Shown: positions 1 through 5,037 of the stretch, in pieces
How the letters are laid out: each line of letters begins with the position of its first letter
How positions within the stretch are numbered: the first letter of the stretch is position 1
Origin: an archaeon
GTDB taxonomy: Archaea; Aenigmatarchaeota; Aenigmatarchaeia; CG10238-14; SCSR01
Direction of reading: 5' to 3'
Assembly: GCA_004297575.1 (NCBI GenBank)
Contig: SCSR01000036.1
Location: 1-5,037, forward strand
Length of the DNA: 5,037 nucleotides
The notes under the pieces: model-generated
What the model saw: the letters and a program-made list of their open reading frames with translations, nothing else
The model's database searches: none
What the model was told of the DNA's origin: nothing
Position numbers and translations under genes: made by a program

Positions 1-58
1 CTTCTTCAAGAGAGTTTTTAATAATTGCATCCAGCAGCAGTTATACCCTTTACAACAT

Positions 59-84
59 GCTTAAATATATCGGTCATATAATAC
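59..84 (+). promoter_or_regulatory. Candidate archaeal TATA region for the ACT-domain gene
   Basis: Two AT-rich candidate boxes lie here. GCTTAAATATAT at 59-70 would start transcription around 88-95 and leave a leader of about 15-20 nt, in which GTGA at 99-102 could serve as a weak ribosome-binding site 6 nt before the ATG. TATAATAC at 77-84 ends 24 nt before the ATG and would give a nearly leaderless transcript. The sequence does not decide between them. The first box is close to the one before the next gene (GGCTTAAATC), but the second better matches the box-to-start spacing seen elsewhere in the window. The first box also reads as a TATA-like element on the opposite strand. Confidence 0.4.
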
Positions 85-108
85 CAAGATTAAACAAAGT
101 GACCAGAA

Positions 109-780
109 ATGGCTAAAAACAAAAAAATCGCAGTGCTAGTCAGGGAATGGCTGTATAATAATTACATGTTGTTCGAGGCTGTGCAGGCTGACATTGCAAA
201 TTACAGTGCCATAGCAAGGAAGCTGAAACCGGTAATAGATAAGAACTTCCAGAAGAGTGTGAACATTTCAAGCATAATCTCGGCTATAAAGCGCGAGGCC
301 AAGAACCTCTCAAAGGATGTCGTGGAGAGCAACAATCGGGTGAGGAAAGTACTTGCAAACAGCGATATAGTCGTTAAGACAAACATAGCATCGCTTAGCG
401 TGAAGAAAAATGCCGAGACCATCCATGTAGTGAAATCCATTATCGACAAATTCACCGGCAATTATCTGCACGTGTTCGAAGGTACGACCTCCATCAGCAT
501 AATCGTCGAGGAGAAGGTTTTCGATAACATATTGTCATCATTCCCGAAAAGCCAGGTCCTGTACAAGGCGACAAACCTCGGTGCGATAATAATCGTTGCA
601 CCGCTTGAGATTATAACAACCCCAGGCGTAGTGTCATTCATCTACAATGCCCTATCCTCGCACCAGATAAATATCGAAAAGGAGATGAGCTCCTATACAG
701 ATGTGATAATTATCGTTGATAACAATGATATCAACAATGCATTTTCTGTTCTGAATTCGCTGGTAATAGAGTCGAAGTAA
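109..780 (+). CDS. Predicted ACT-domain regulator of amino acid metabolism
   Basis: This 223-residue cytosolic protein has no signal peptide or membrane segment. Residues about 11-66 form a helical domain with the pattern NYSAIARKL followed by ISSIISAIKR, which resembles the N-terminal domain of the archaeal family described as predicted regulators of amino acid metabolism (COG2150, from memory). Residues about 89-150 look like a degenerate ACT unit. Residues 157-220 are a clear ACT unit with beta-alpha-beta-beta-alpha-beta order: strand GAIIIVAPL, the turn TPGV at 171-174, a helix, INIEKEMSSYTDVIIIVD, and a closing helix. Paired ACT units of this layout occur at the C-terminus of aspartate kinases, where they bind amino acid effectors, but no kinase domain is present here. 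The likely role is ligand sensing; the ligand is unknown. The ATG at 109 fits the upstream TATA candidates and the start of the helical domain. The gene ends 49 bp before the next rightward gene. Arginine genes on the other strand make an arginine ligand conceivable, but this is inference. Confidence 0.75.
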   Translation: MAKNKKIAVLVREWLYNNYMLFEAVQADIANYSAIARKLKPVIDKNFQKSVNISSIISAIKREAKNLSKDVVESNNRVRKVLANSDIVVKTNIASLSVKKNAETIHVVKSIIDKFTGNYLHVFEGTTSISIIVEEKVFDNILSSFPKSQVLYKATNLGAIIIVAPLEIITTPGVVSFIYNALSSHQINIEKEMSSYTDVIIIVDNNDINNAFSVLNSLVIESK

Positions 781-795
781 TGACCAACTGGGTCA
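781..795. repeat. Short inverted repeat between the two rightward genes
   Basis: TGACC and GGTCA form a perfect 5-bp dyad around a 5-nt spacer, directly after the stop codon of the ACT-domain gene and 6 bp before the TATA-like box of the next gene. It is followed by six A residues on the + strand, so it is not a poly-U terminator in that direction. The position suits an operator next to the transcription factor B recognition element, but a dyad this short can occur by chance. Confidence 0.3.
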
Positions 796-800
796 AAAAA

Positions 801-810
801 GGCTTAAATC
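801..810 (+). promoter_or_regulatory. TATA-like box for the 123-residue gene
   Basis: GGCTTAAATC follows a purine-rich A tract (795-800) that could act as the transcription factor B recognition element. It ends 19 nt before the ATG at 830, which places the expected transcription start at or within a few bases of that ATG. This predicts a leaderless mRNA and favours the first or second ATG as the start codon. Confidence 0.5.
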
Positions 811-827
811 ATCATTCAAAATACAAC

Positions 828-843
828 ACATGATGCATCATGT
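828..843. repeat. 16-bp perfect palindrome across the start codon
   Basis: ACATGATGCATCATGT is identical to its reverse complement and covers the predicted transcription start and the first codons (ATG ATG CAT CAT) of the 123-residue gene. Symmetry stops at both flanks. A dyad here could be an operator for a dimeric repressor that blocks initiation. A chance origin from repeated ATG/CAT triplets is also possible. Confidence 0.4.
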
Positions 844-1201
844 CAATATGCCGAAGACAGGTTTTTACGGAAGAATTTTCGACGGTCCACAGCGTACTAG
901 CGCTGGAAGGTACAGGTTCTTGCACAAGGAGTTAGGCATGTGCAGCGCGGAAATCGAGATTGTGTATGACATTTCGCAGGATGCCTCTGTGATTCCGGGA
1001 TTGGTATTTTCAGCTGTCGACGAGACTCTTGGAAAAGGCGTGTATGGTGAGTATGCTGCAAAGATTATATATGAAAGACTGTGTAATACAAGATTCCCTG
1101 TTGCTTCGGTGCGCATCAAAGGATATAAGCAAGTTGCCAATGCGTATTCTGAAATAGATCCGAGGCATATAATCTCGCGAGAAGAATGGTCTGCGAAATA
1201 G
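830..1201 (+). CDS. Hypothetical protein of 123 residues, function unknown
   Basis: I do not recognise the family. The product looks small, soluble and globular, with mixed charge and no signal peptide, membrane segment or zinc-binding cysteine cluster; its only cysteines are C38 and C85. A probable strand (AEIEIVYDIS, about 40-49) is followed by a hydrophobic stretch and a helix containing GLVFSAVDETLGKGVYGEY (about 57-75), then a probable strand FPVASVRIKGY (about 89-99). The G-x8-DE-x2-G pattern faintly recalls hotdog-fold thioesterases, but the match is too weak to name the protein. Three in-frame ATGs (830, 833 and 848) are possible starts. The TATA box at 801-810 favours 830 or 833, while 848 would give MPKTGFYG and remove the His-rich start. 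The gene follows the ACT-domain gene by 49 bp and has its own promoter-like box. Its TAG stop directly touches the stop codon of the converging argS. Confidence 0.65.
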   Translation: MMHHVNMPKTGFYGRIFDGPQRTSAGRYRFLHKELGMCSAEIEIVYDISQDASVIPGLVFSAVDETLGKGVYGEYAAKIIYERLCNTRFPVASVRIKGYKQVANAYSEIDPRHIISREEWSAK

Positions 1202-3088
1202 CTACATCTTCTCAAGTACAGGTACACCGATTACATCTAATGAATTCGAAAGCGTGTACATGGTCGCGTTTGCCAATGAAGAGCGGAAGTTCATTTTGTT
1301 CTGGCTGTCAGCCCTGAGTATCGGGCACTTTTCATAGAAATTGTTAAAAGACGTCGCCAGGCCATTTGCATACCTTGCTACGAAAGAAGGCTTTAATTGT
1401 ATGGCTGCAGTCTCTATCACACTAGGAAATGACATGATGCTTTTCAACAGTGCTTGTTCATACTCGTTGGTAATGGTCGCAGGCTCGTGCTGCCAGCTGC
1501 CAACTTTTTCTAAAAGGTTATAGGCTCTTGCTAGCGTATACTGCAGATACGGTCCAGTGTCACCCTTCAATTGTAGTGATCTGTTCATGTCAAAAACTAT
1601 TGCAGCACCTGGGTCTATCTTTATCAGTTCATATCTCAATGCGCCAACTGCTATCGAGTCAGCAGTTTTTCTCAGCCAGTTTTCGTCTGCATCAGCATTT
1701 CTCTTTTTGCTTTCATTGTATGTCTTGTTGGCTAGCGTATTTAGGACATTATCTGTATTGATGACAATACCTCTCCTGCCGCTCATATGATGTGTGCTTT
1801 TAGCACCAGCTTCTATGTCTAACTGCTGGAGCGTATCCTTGCTCAAAGATACTACGTCGTATGCATAATGAACATACTCCTTCTGTCCGCCACCCATCAA
1901 TTCTAATCCGAGCTTGACTACATCCTGTTCGTGTGACTGTCTTTGGTCGATAACATTGATAGATTTCTCAACATTGCCAAAATTCGGGTGGTTAGCTATT
2001 CCATCACCGATCGTAGTTGTCCACATGGTTTCACCATTACGTTGGGTTCCAAAATGTTCATACCTGAAATCTTCACCTAGCAATCCATGCTTCCACATTG
2101 CGTATGCGATGTCTTTTGCTGCATATACAGTGGTGCTATCAGACCTTACCAATATCTTATTCGGGTTCTCCGTGTTCCCGTATTTGTTTTTGAACCAGTC
2201 TGGCAATGTGCTGATGTTAAGCACCCAACAGCCAGCGTTCTTCCCAGATTCTTCATACCTCAAGCATCCGCTTTCTTTCAACCTCTCAAATGCATTATCC
2301 CAGAACTTGTATTTTAGAATATGAGACTCGTGGTTCAGCAAATTGTACGATATCCCCATCCTTCCAAGTGTCTGGAGCTGGTTTTGCAGAATACTATTGA
2401 CAAATTCATCGGCAAAAGTTGCAATTTCATTGTTTCCCTCTTCCATTCTCTTCAGTACGAATGTACGCTTGGCTTTTAGCGATTCATCTTGCTCGTACCT
2501 TTTTGTCACTTCAACATAGACTTCATCACCAGCATAATGGTCAAACTTTACGCCAGATTTTTCTAGCGGAAATCCCATGAACTTGAAACCAACAATCGTA
2601 TCAGCCACTTGCGAGCCAGTATCGTCGATATAGTTCGCGACTTGGACATCATATCCAGCGAATCTCAACAGCCTGCTTATGGAATCCCCGAGGCATGCAT
2701 TGCGTGCATGGCCTATATGCAATGCCTTGTTCGGGTTTACGCTCGTATGCTCCACCATTACCCGCAATCTGTTGCCCGAGTTAGACATACCGTATGTTCT
2801 GTCAATCAAAGGCAATAGTATGCCAGCAACTTTCGGATAATTGTAGAAAAAATTAACATAACCACCGACAGGTCGAACACCGGAGAATATCGATTCAGAC
2901 GATAATGATATTTTGCTCGCAATATCCTGCGCAATCTGCTGCGGCTGCTGTTTTCTTACTTTTGCCAATTGGAAAGTCTGCAACGCCAAGTCGCCATGAC
3001 CTGTAGGCGGTTCTGACACATATTTTTGTACATCCGGTACGCCAGTCAAGCTCTGTATCTCGTCATAGGCAGCTTTGACCAAATTCAT
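1202..3088 (-). CDS. argS: Arginyl-tRNA synthetase, class I
   Basis: ArgRS attaches arginine to tRNA(Arg) using ATP in the cytosol and needs bound tRNA to activate arginine. The 628-residue product appears complete. Residues about 1-95 are the N-terminal additional domain that reads the tRNA D-loop, with GDLALQTFQLAK at 32-43 and VGGYVNFFYN at 74-83. The catalytic domain carries NPNKALHIGHARNA at 118-131, containing the HIGH motif (124-127), and ANYIDDTGSQV at 151-161. RSDSTTVYAAKDIAYA (315-330) is typical of the archaeal/eukaryotic branch. The second class I signature is the degenerate MSGRRG (435-440), as is normal for ArgRS. GDTGPYLQYTLARAY (509-523) opens the DALR anticodon-binding domain, which runs to the expected C-terminus, GVPVLEKM. 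The length is near that of archaeal and eukaryotic forms and above bacterial ones such as E. coli (about 577 residues). The ATG at 3086-3088 sits 21 nt after a TATA-like box. It lies 35 bp downstream of argH, so co-transcription with argH is possible. Confidence 0.96.
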   Translation of the reverse strand: MNLVKAAYDEIQSLTGVPDVQKYVSEPPTGHGDLALQTFQLAKVRKQQPQQIAQDIASKISLSSESIFSGVRPVGGYVNFFYNYPKVAGILLPLIDRTYGMSNSGNRLRVMVEHTSVNPNKALHIGHARNACLGDSISRLLRFAGYDVQVANYIDDTGSQVADTIVGFKFMGFPLEKSGVKFDHYAGDEVYVEVTKRYEQDESLKAKRTFVLKRMEEGNNEIATFADEFVNSILQNQLQTLGRMGISYNLLNHESHILKYKFWDNAFERLKESGCLRYEESGKNAGCWVLNISTLPDWFKNKYGNTENPNKILVRSDSTTVYAAKDIAYAMWKHGLLGEDFRYEHFGTQRNGETMWTTTIGDGIANHPNFGNVEKSINVIDQRQSHEQDVVKLGLELMGGGQKEYVHYAYDVVSLSKDTLQQLDIEAGAKSTHHMSGRRGIVINTDNVLNTLANKTYNESKKRNADADENWLRKTADSIAVGALRYELIKIDPGAAIVFDMNRSLQLKGDTGPYLQYTLARAYNLLEKVGSWQHEPATITNEYEQALLKSIMSFPSVIETAAIQLKPSFVARYANGLATSFNNFYEKCPILRADSQNKMNFRSSLANATMYTLSNSLDVIGVPVLEKM

Positions 3089-3109
3089 AAAAATACTATC
3101 TACAGTAAA

Positions 3110-3119
3110 GCTTTTAGCC
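3110..3119 (-). promoter_or_regulatory. TATA-like box for argS
   Basis: On the minus strand GGCTAAAAGC lies in the 35-bp gap after argH and ends 21 nt before the argS ATG. It is nearly the same as GGCTTAAATC before the 123-residue gene and has almost the same spacing, pointing to a leaderless argS transcript independent of argH. The core is a weaker TATA match than the argH box. Confidence 0.4.
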
Positions 3120-3123
3120 TTGA

Positions 3124-4443
3124 TTAAGTGTTCCTAGCAATGCTTATCAGTTTTTCAATCTTGCTGTTGAACTCTGATTCTGTCTTCTTCACAATGTCAG
3201 CATATTTTTCTAGAATTGGCTTGTAATTGCCCATATCAGGCTTGGTTGAGAATTTAGGTATATCATTGCCGCTGCGCACAGCATCGCCGGCAATCTTGTA
3301 TGCTTCCTTGTATGGCATACCTTTCTTCACCATCGACAGAGCATAGTGCGTGGCAAATGTTGTCTTATCTAAATCTTTTTCCATCTTGTCTTCATTCACC
3401 TTGACTTTGCCGATTACATCTGCAACAATATCCAGGCATTCCTTGGCCGTGTCTACTGAATTCATCAGTACACCCTTGATTTCCTGCAAGTCACGGTTGT
3501 AACCTGACGGGAGGTTCTTGACAGTCATGCTCACCTGCAGCAAGCCAGCAAGCACACTAGATGTTCTGCCTTTCATTATCTCGAATATGTCAGGGTTCTT
3601 TTTCTGTGGCATTATAGAACTACCAGTAGAGTACGCATCAGGCAATTCTATGAAGCCAAACTCTTTCATCGAGAACATGATGAAATCCTGTGCAATCCTG
3701 TTCAGGTCAAGCATCAGCTGGCTAAGCGACGAGATAACAACAAACTCATTCTTACCCCTGCTTGTTATGTGGTACAGCGAGTTGCCTGCAGTTTCAAAAC
3801 CAAGCAAATCGCTTGTGAACTTCTTGTCGATATCTATCGGCAAGCCGAATCCTGCGCCAGAGCCCAATGGGTTCTTGTTTATCACGCTGTAAGCCGAAAG
3901 CAGTGATTCCAAATCGTCTATCAGCGAGTAAAAATATGACATCAACAGCGAACCGAACGTGTATGGCATTGCCTGCTGGTGGTGCGTATATCCAGGCATC
4001 TGCGAATCCTTGTACTTTTCTGCAACTATTGTGAACGCTTTGGCCAGCTTGAGCATCCTGTTCGACACGTCGATTATCTCGCTCTTCATGTAAAGCTTCA
4101 AATCAACCAATACTTGCTCATTGCGGGATATTGCAGTATGAACTTTCTTCCCAGTGTCACCGAGCTCTTCTATCAGTTTCGCTTCGATATTCGAGTGTAC
4201 ATCTTCCAATTCCGGGTCAAGTTTCATGCCGTTGTCATATAGCATGACCAACTGCTTAACTATCTGCTGAAGCTCCTTCTTGTTCAGCACACCTATTTTC
4301 TCAAGCATCATCTCATGCGCAATAGTAGCAAGTATGTCCCATTTCACCAAGTTTTGGTCGAACACTACATCTCTACCAGACAGAAATTTCAGTACATTTT
4401 TCTTCACATCATCTTTGAGCACGCCTTTGTCCCAAGTCTTCAT
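3124..4443 (-). CDS. argH: Argininosuccinate lyase
   Basis: ArgH splits argininosuccinate into arginine and fumarate, the last step of arginine synthesis, and works as a homotetramer in the cytosol. The 439-residue product has all three conserved regions of the fumarase/aspartase superfamily. Region 1 is EDVHSNIEAKL (80-90) plus HTAISRNEQ (102-110). Region 2 is GYTHHQQAMP (151-160), where H154 matches the catalytic-site His. Region 3 is the signature TGSSIMPQKKNPD (273-285), whose S275/S276 include the catalytic serine. NPLGSGAGFGLPIDID (191-206) is the usual ArgH glycine-rich segment, and the C-terminal domain has TTFATHYALSMVKKGMPYKEAY. Length is slightly short of the common 450-470 residues. 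The start MKTWDKG resembles the short ArgH forms that begin with a W-x-KG motif. One oddity is that HTAISRNEQ has Ile (codon ATA) and Glu where HTARSRNDQ is usual. The ATG follows a TATA-like box by 20 nt. No argG is visible in the window. Confidence 0.95.
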   Translation of the reverse strand: MKTWDKGVLKDDVKKNVLKFLSGRDVVFDQNLVKWDILATIAHEMMLEKIGVLNKKELQQIVKQLVMLYDNGMKLDPELEDVHSNIEAKLIEELGDTGKKVHTAISRNEQVLVDLKLYMKSEIIDVSNRMLKLAKAFTIVAEKYKDSQMPGYTHHQQAMPYTFGSLLMSYFYSLIDDLESLLSAYSVINKNPLGSGAGFGLPIDIDKKFTSDLLGFETAGNSLYHITSRGKNEFVVISSLSQLMLDLNRIAQDFIMFSMKEFGFIELPDAYSTGSSIMPQKKNPDIFEIMKGRTSSVLAGLLQVSMTVKNLPSGYNRDLQEIKGVLMNSVDTAKECLDIVADVIGKVKVNEDKMEKDLDKTTFATHYALSMVKKGMPYKEAYKIAGDAVRSGNDIPKFSTKPDMGNYKPILEKYADIVKKTESEFNSKIEKLISIARNT

Positions 4444-4463
4444 AGTTATCTATTGAAAATATG

Positions 4464-4471
4464 TAATTAAA
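4464..4471 (-). promoter_or_regulatory. TATA-like box for argH
   Basis: On the minus strand TTTAATTA lies in the 39-bp gap between the methyltransferase-like gene and argH and ends 20 nt before the argH ATG. The whole gap is AT-rich, with no Shine-Dalgarno-like sequence before the start. This supports a leaderless argH transcript starting at or next to the ATG, although read-through from the upstream gene remains possible. Confidence 0.5.
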
Positions 4472-4482
4472 TGAGTATCGCA

Positions 4483-5037
4483 CTAGACAGTGGAAATTGA
4501 AATAGGAGACCCTATACTCCTAGCTACCACGGTCTCGAAGCCAGTGTTGTGCTCGTATTCAATATTCAATCCGAGATCGGTCCCCTTCTTGACAGGGATA
4601 TCCCCATCCAACGGAATCACCACCGGCGGGTTCAATGTTGTCGCCTGCTCTATGTGGATGTCTCCCCATAGGATGGTGCGCGTTTCCAATTGGAGCGAGT
4701 TCACTATGCCATCCCTGATCACAGGAAAGTCGATTGTTTTGCTGACGTTGTATGGCACCTCTTTTCTGAAGACCGCTTCGAATACTTCCTGCTTTTCACT
4801 CATTGTTCGAGGCTTGGGGATGCGATGTCTCAGATAATGGTTCGACCTGAAGCTTGCGCCGTAGAAGTCATACTTCTCATTTACAAGAGTCGCATAAGTT
4901 ATCGCCTTTGTCGGTATCATATGCCCGGTAGATTTCAGGAACTGACGCATATGGTTCATGACCGGAACTTGAGGCTCAGTAATCAATCCTGTATCCAGCA
5001 TCTCGCACGTCATGACATCGACCTGTTCCGGCAACTC
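4483..5037 (-). CDS. PRMT-like methyltransferase, C-terminal part (5' end outside window)
   Basis: Only the last 184-185 codons are present. The reading frame stays open to the right edge, and the TTG at 5032-5034 is almost certainly an internal Leu. The visible part begins with the strand and loop VDVMTCEMLDTGLITE, whose two glutamates (E11 and E20 counting from that Leu) are spaced E-x8-E like the double-E loop of protein arginine methyltransferases. The following VPVMNHMRQFL and IPTKAITYATLV correspond well to the segment after this loop in PRMT7-like enzymes. The rest, including DGIVNSLQLETRTILWGD (108-125) and KKGTDLGLNIEY (149-160), fits the PRMT beta-barrel. I see no THW motif; the corresponding stretch reads TTLNPPVVIPL. 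The S-adenosylmethionine-binding fold should lie outside the window. Archaeal relatives have been annotated as predicted RNA methylases (COG4076, from memory), so the substrate could be protein arginine, RNA or something else. The stop codon lies 39 bp before argH on the same strand. Confidence 0.7.
   Translation of the reverse strand, partial: ELPEQVDVMTCEMLDTGLITEPQVPVMNHMRQFLKSTGHMIPTKAITYATLVNEKYDFYGASFRSNHYLRHRIPKPRTMSEKQEVFEAVFRKEVPYNVSKTIDFPVIRDGIVNSLQLETRTILWGDIHIEQATTLNPPVVIPLDGDIPVKKGTDLGLNIEYEHNTGFETVVARSIGSPISISTV

Noticed and set aside
100..105. TGACCA shared between the leader of the ACT gene and the dyad at 781-795
   Set aside because: A six-base match is too short to call a shared regulatory site, and the copy at 100-105 lacks the symmetric partner.
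1173..1182. 10-bp palindrome TCTCGCGAGA near the end of the 123-residue gene
   Set aside because: It lies within coding sequence, has no poly-T tail on either strand and its symmetry does not extend further. A dyad of this size is expected by chance at low rate in 5 kb.
865..1227. Minus-strand 120-codon open frame opposite the 123-residue gene
   Set aside because: It overlaps the 3' end of argS, has no promoter-like box at its start, and its translation is rich in Cys, Ser and Tyr without a domain-like pattern. The + strand frame has a well-placed TATA box and a more protein-like sequence.
1768..1785. Apparent loss of the KMSKS motif in ArgRS (MSGRRG instead)
   Set aside because: Degenerate or absent KMSKS is common in arginyl-tRNA synthetases, so this does not suggest an inactive or specialised copy.
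1914..2324. Plus-strand 136-codon open frame inside argS
   Set aside because: It is antisense to the ArgRS catalytic domain, whose motifs are all in frame on the minus strand. The translation is low-quality and Cys/Ser/Pro-rich, typical of a shadow frame.
3518..3892. Plus-strand 124-codon open frame inside argH
   Set aside because: It lies opposite the ArgH catalytic signature region and has no independent promoter or recognisable domain, so it reflects codon bias of argH.
5032..5034. TTG as the start codon of the methyltransferase-like gene
   Set aside because: The frame is open upstream to the window edge, and the protein would begin in the middle of a PRMT-like fold without its cofactor-binding domain, so the gene is cut by the window and not truncated in nature.

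Overview
This 5,037-base window looks archaeal. TATA-like boxes sit about 20 nt before the start codons of three of the five genes, and convincing Shine-Dalgarno sequences are absent, as in leaderless archaeal transcription. The arginyl-tRNA synthetase reads like the archaeal/eukaryotic branch. The first gene matches an archaeal family of predicted ACT-domain amino-acid regulators. Spacing is tight and base composition is moderately AT-rich. A small-genome lineage such as Micrarchaeota or another DPANN group fits, but the phylum is inference. I see no RNA genes, CRISPR arrays, mobile elements or riboswitches, and no gene-free stretch over 300 bases.

Layout. Bases 1-108 are intergenic and carry the promoter of the first gene. 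Two rightward genes follow: a 223-residue protein with an N-terminal helical domain and two ACT-like units (109-780), and a 123-residue protein of unknown function (830-1201). A 16-bp perfect palindrome covers the start codon of the second. Three leftward genes fill the rest, in transcription order: the C-terminal part of a methyltransferase resembling protein arginine methyltransferases, running off the right edge (4483-5037); argH, argininosuccinate lyase (3124-4443); and argS, arginyl-tRNA synthetase (1202-3088). Gaps between them are 39 and 35 bp, each with its own TATA-like box. The unknown gene and argS converge with their stop codons touching.

How they may work together. ArgH makes arginine and ArgS charges it onto tRNA. 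The partial gene has the double-glutamate loop that PRMTs use to bind a guanidinium group, so the leftward cluster may be arginine-themed throughout. The ACT protein on the other strand is of a type expected to sense an amino acid. The argH and argS assignments are firm. The methyltransferase substrate, any link between the ACT protein and arginine, and the function of the 123-residue protein remain open.
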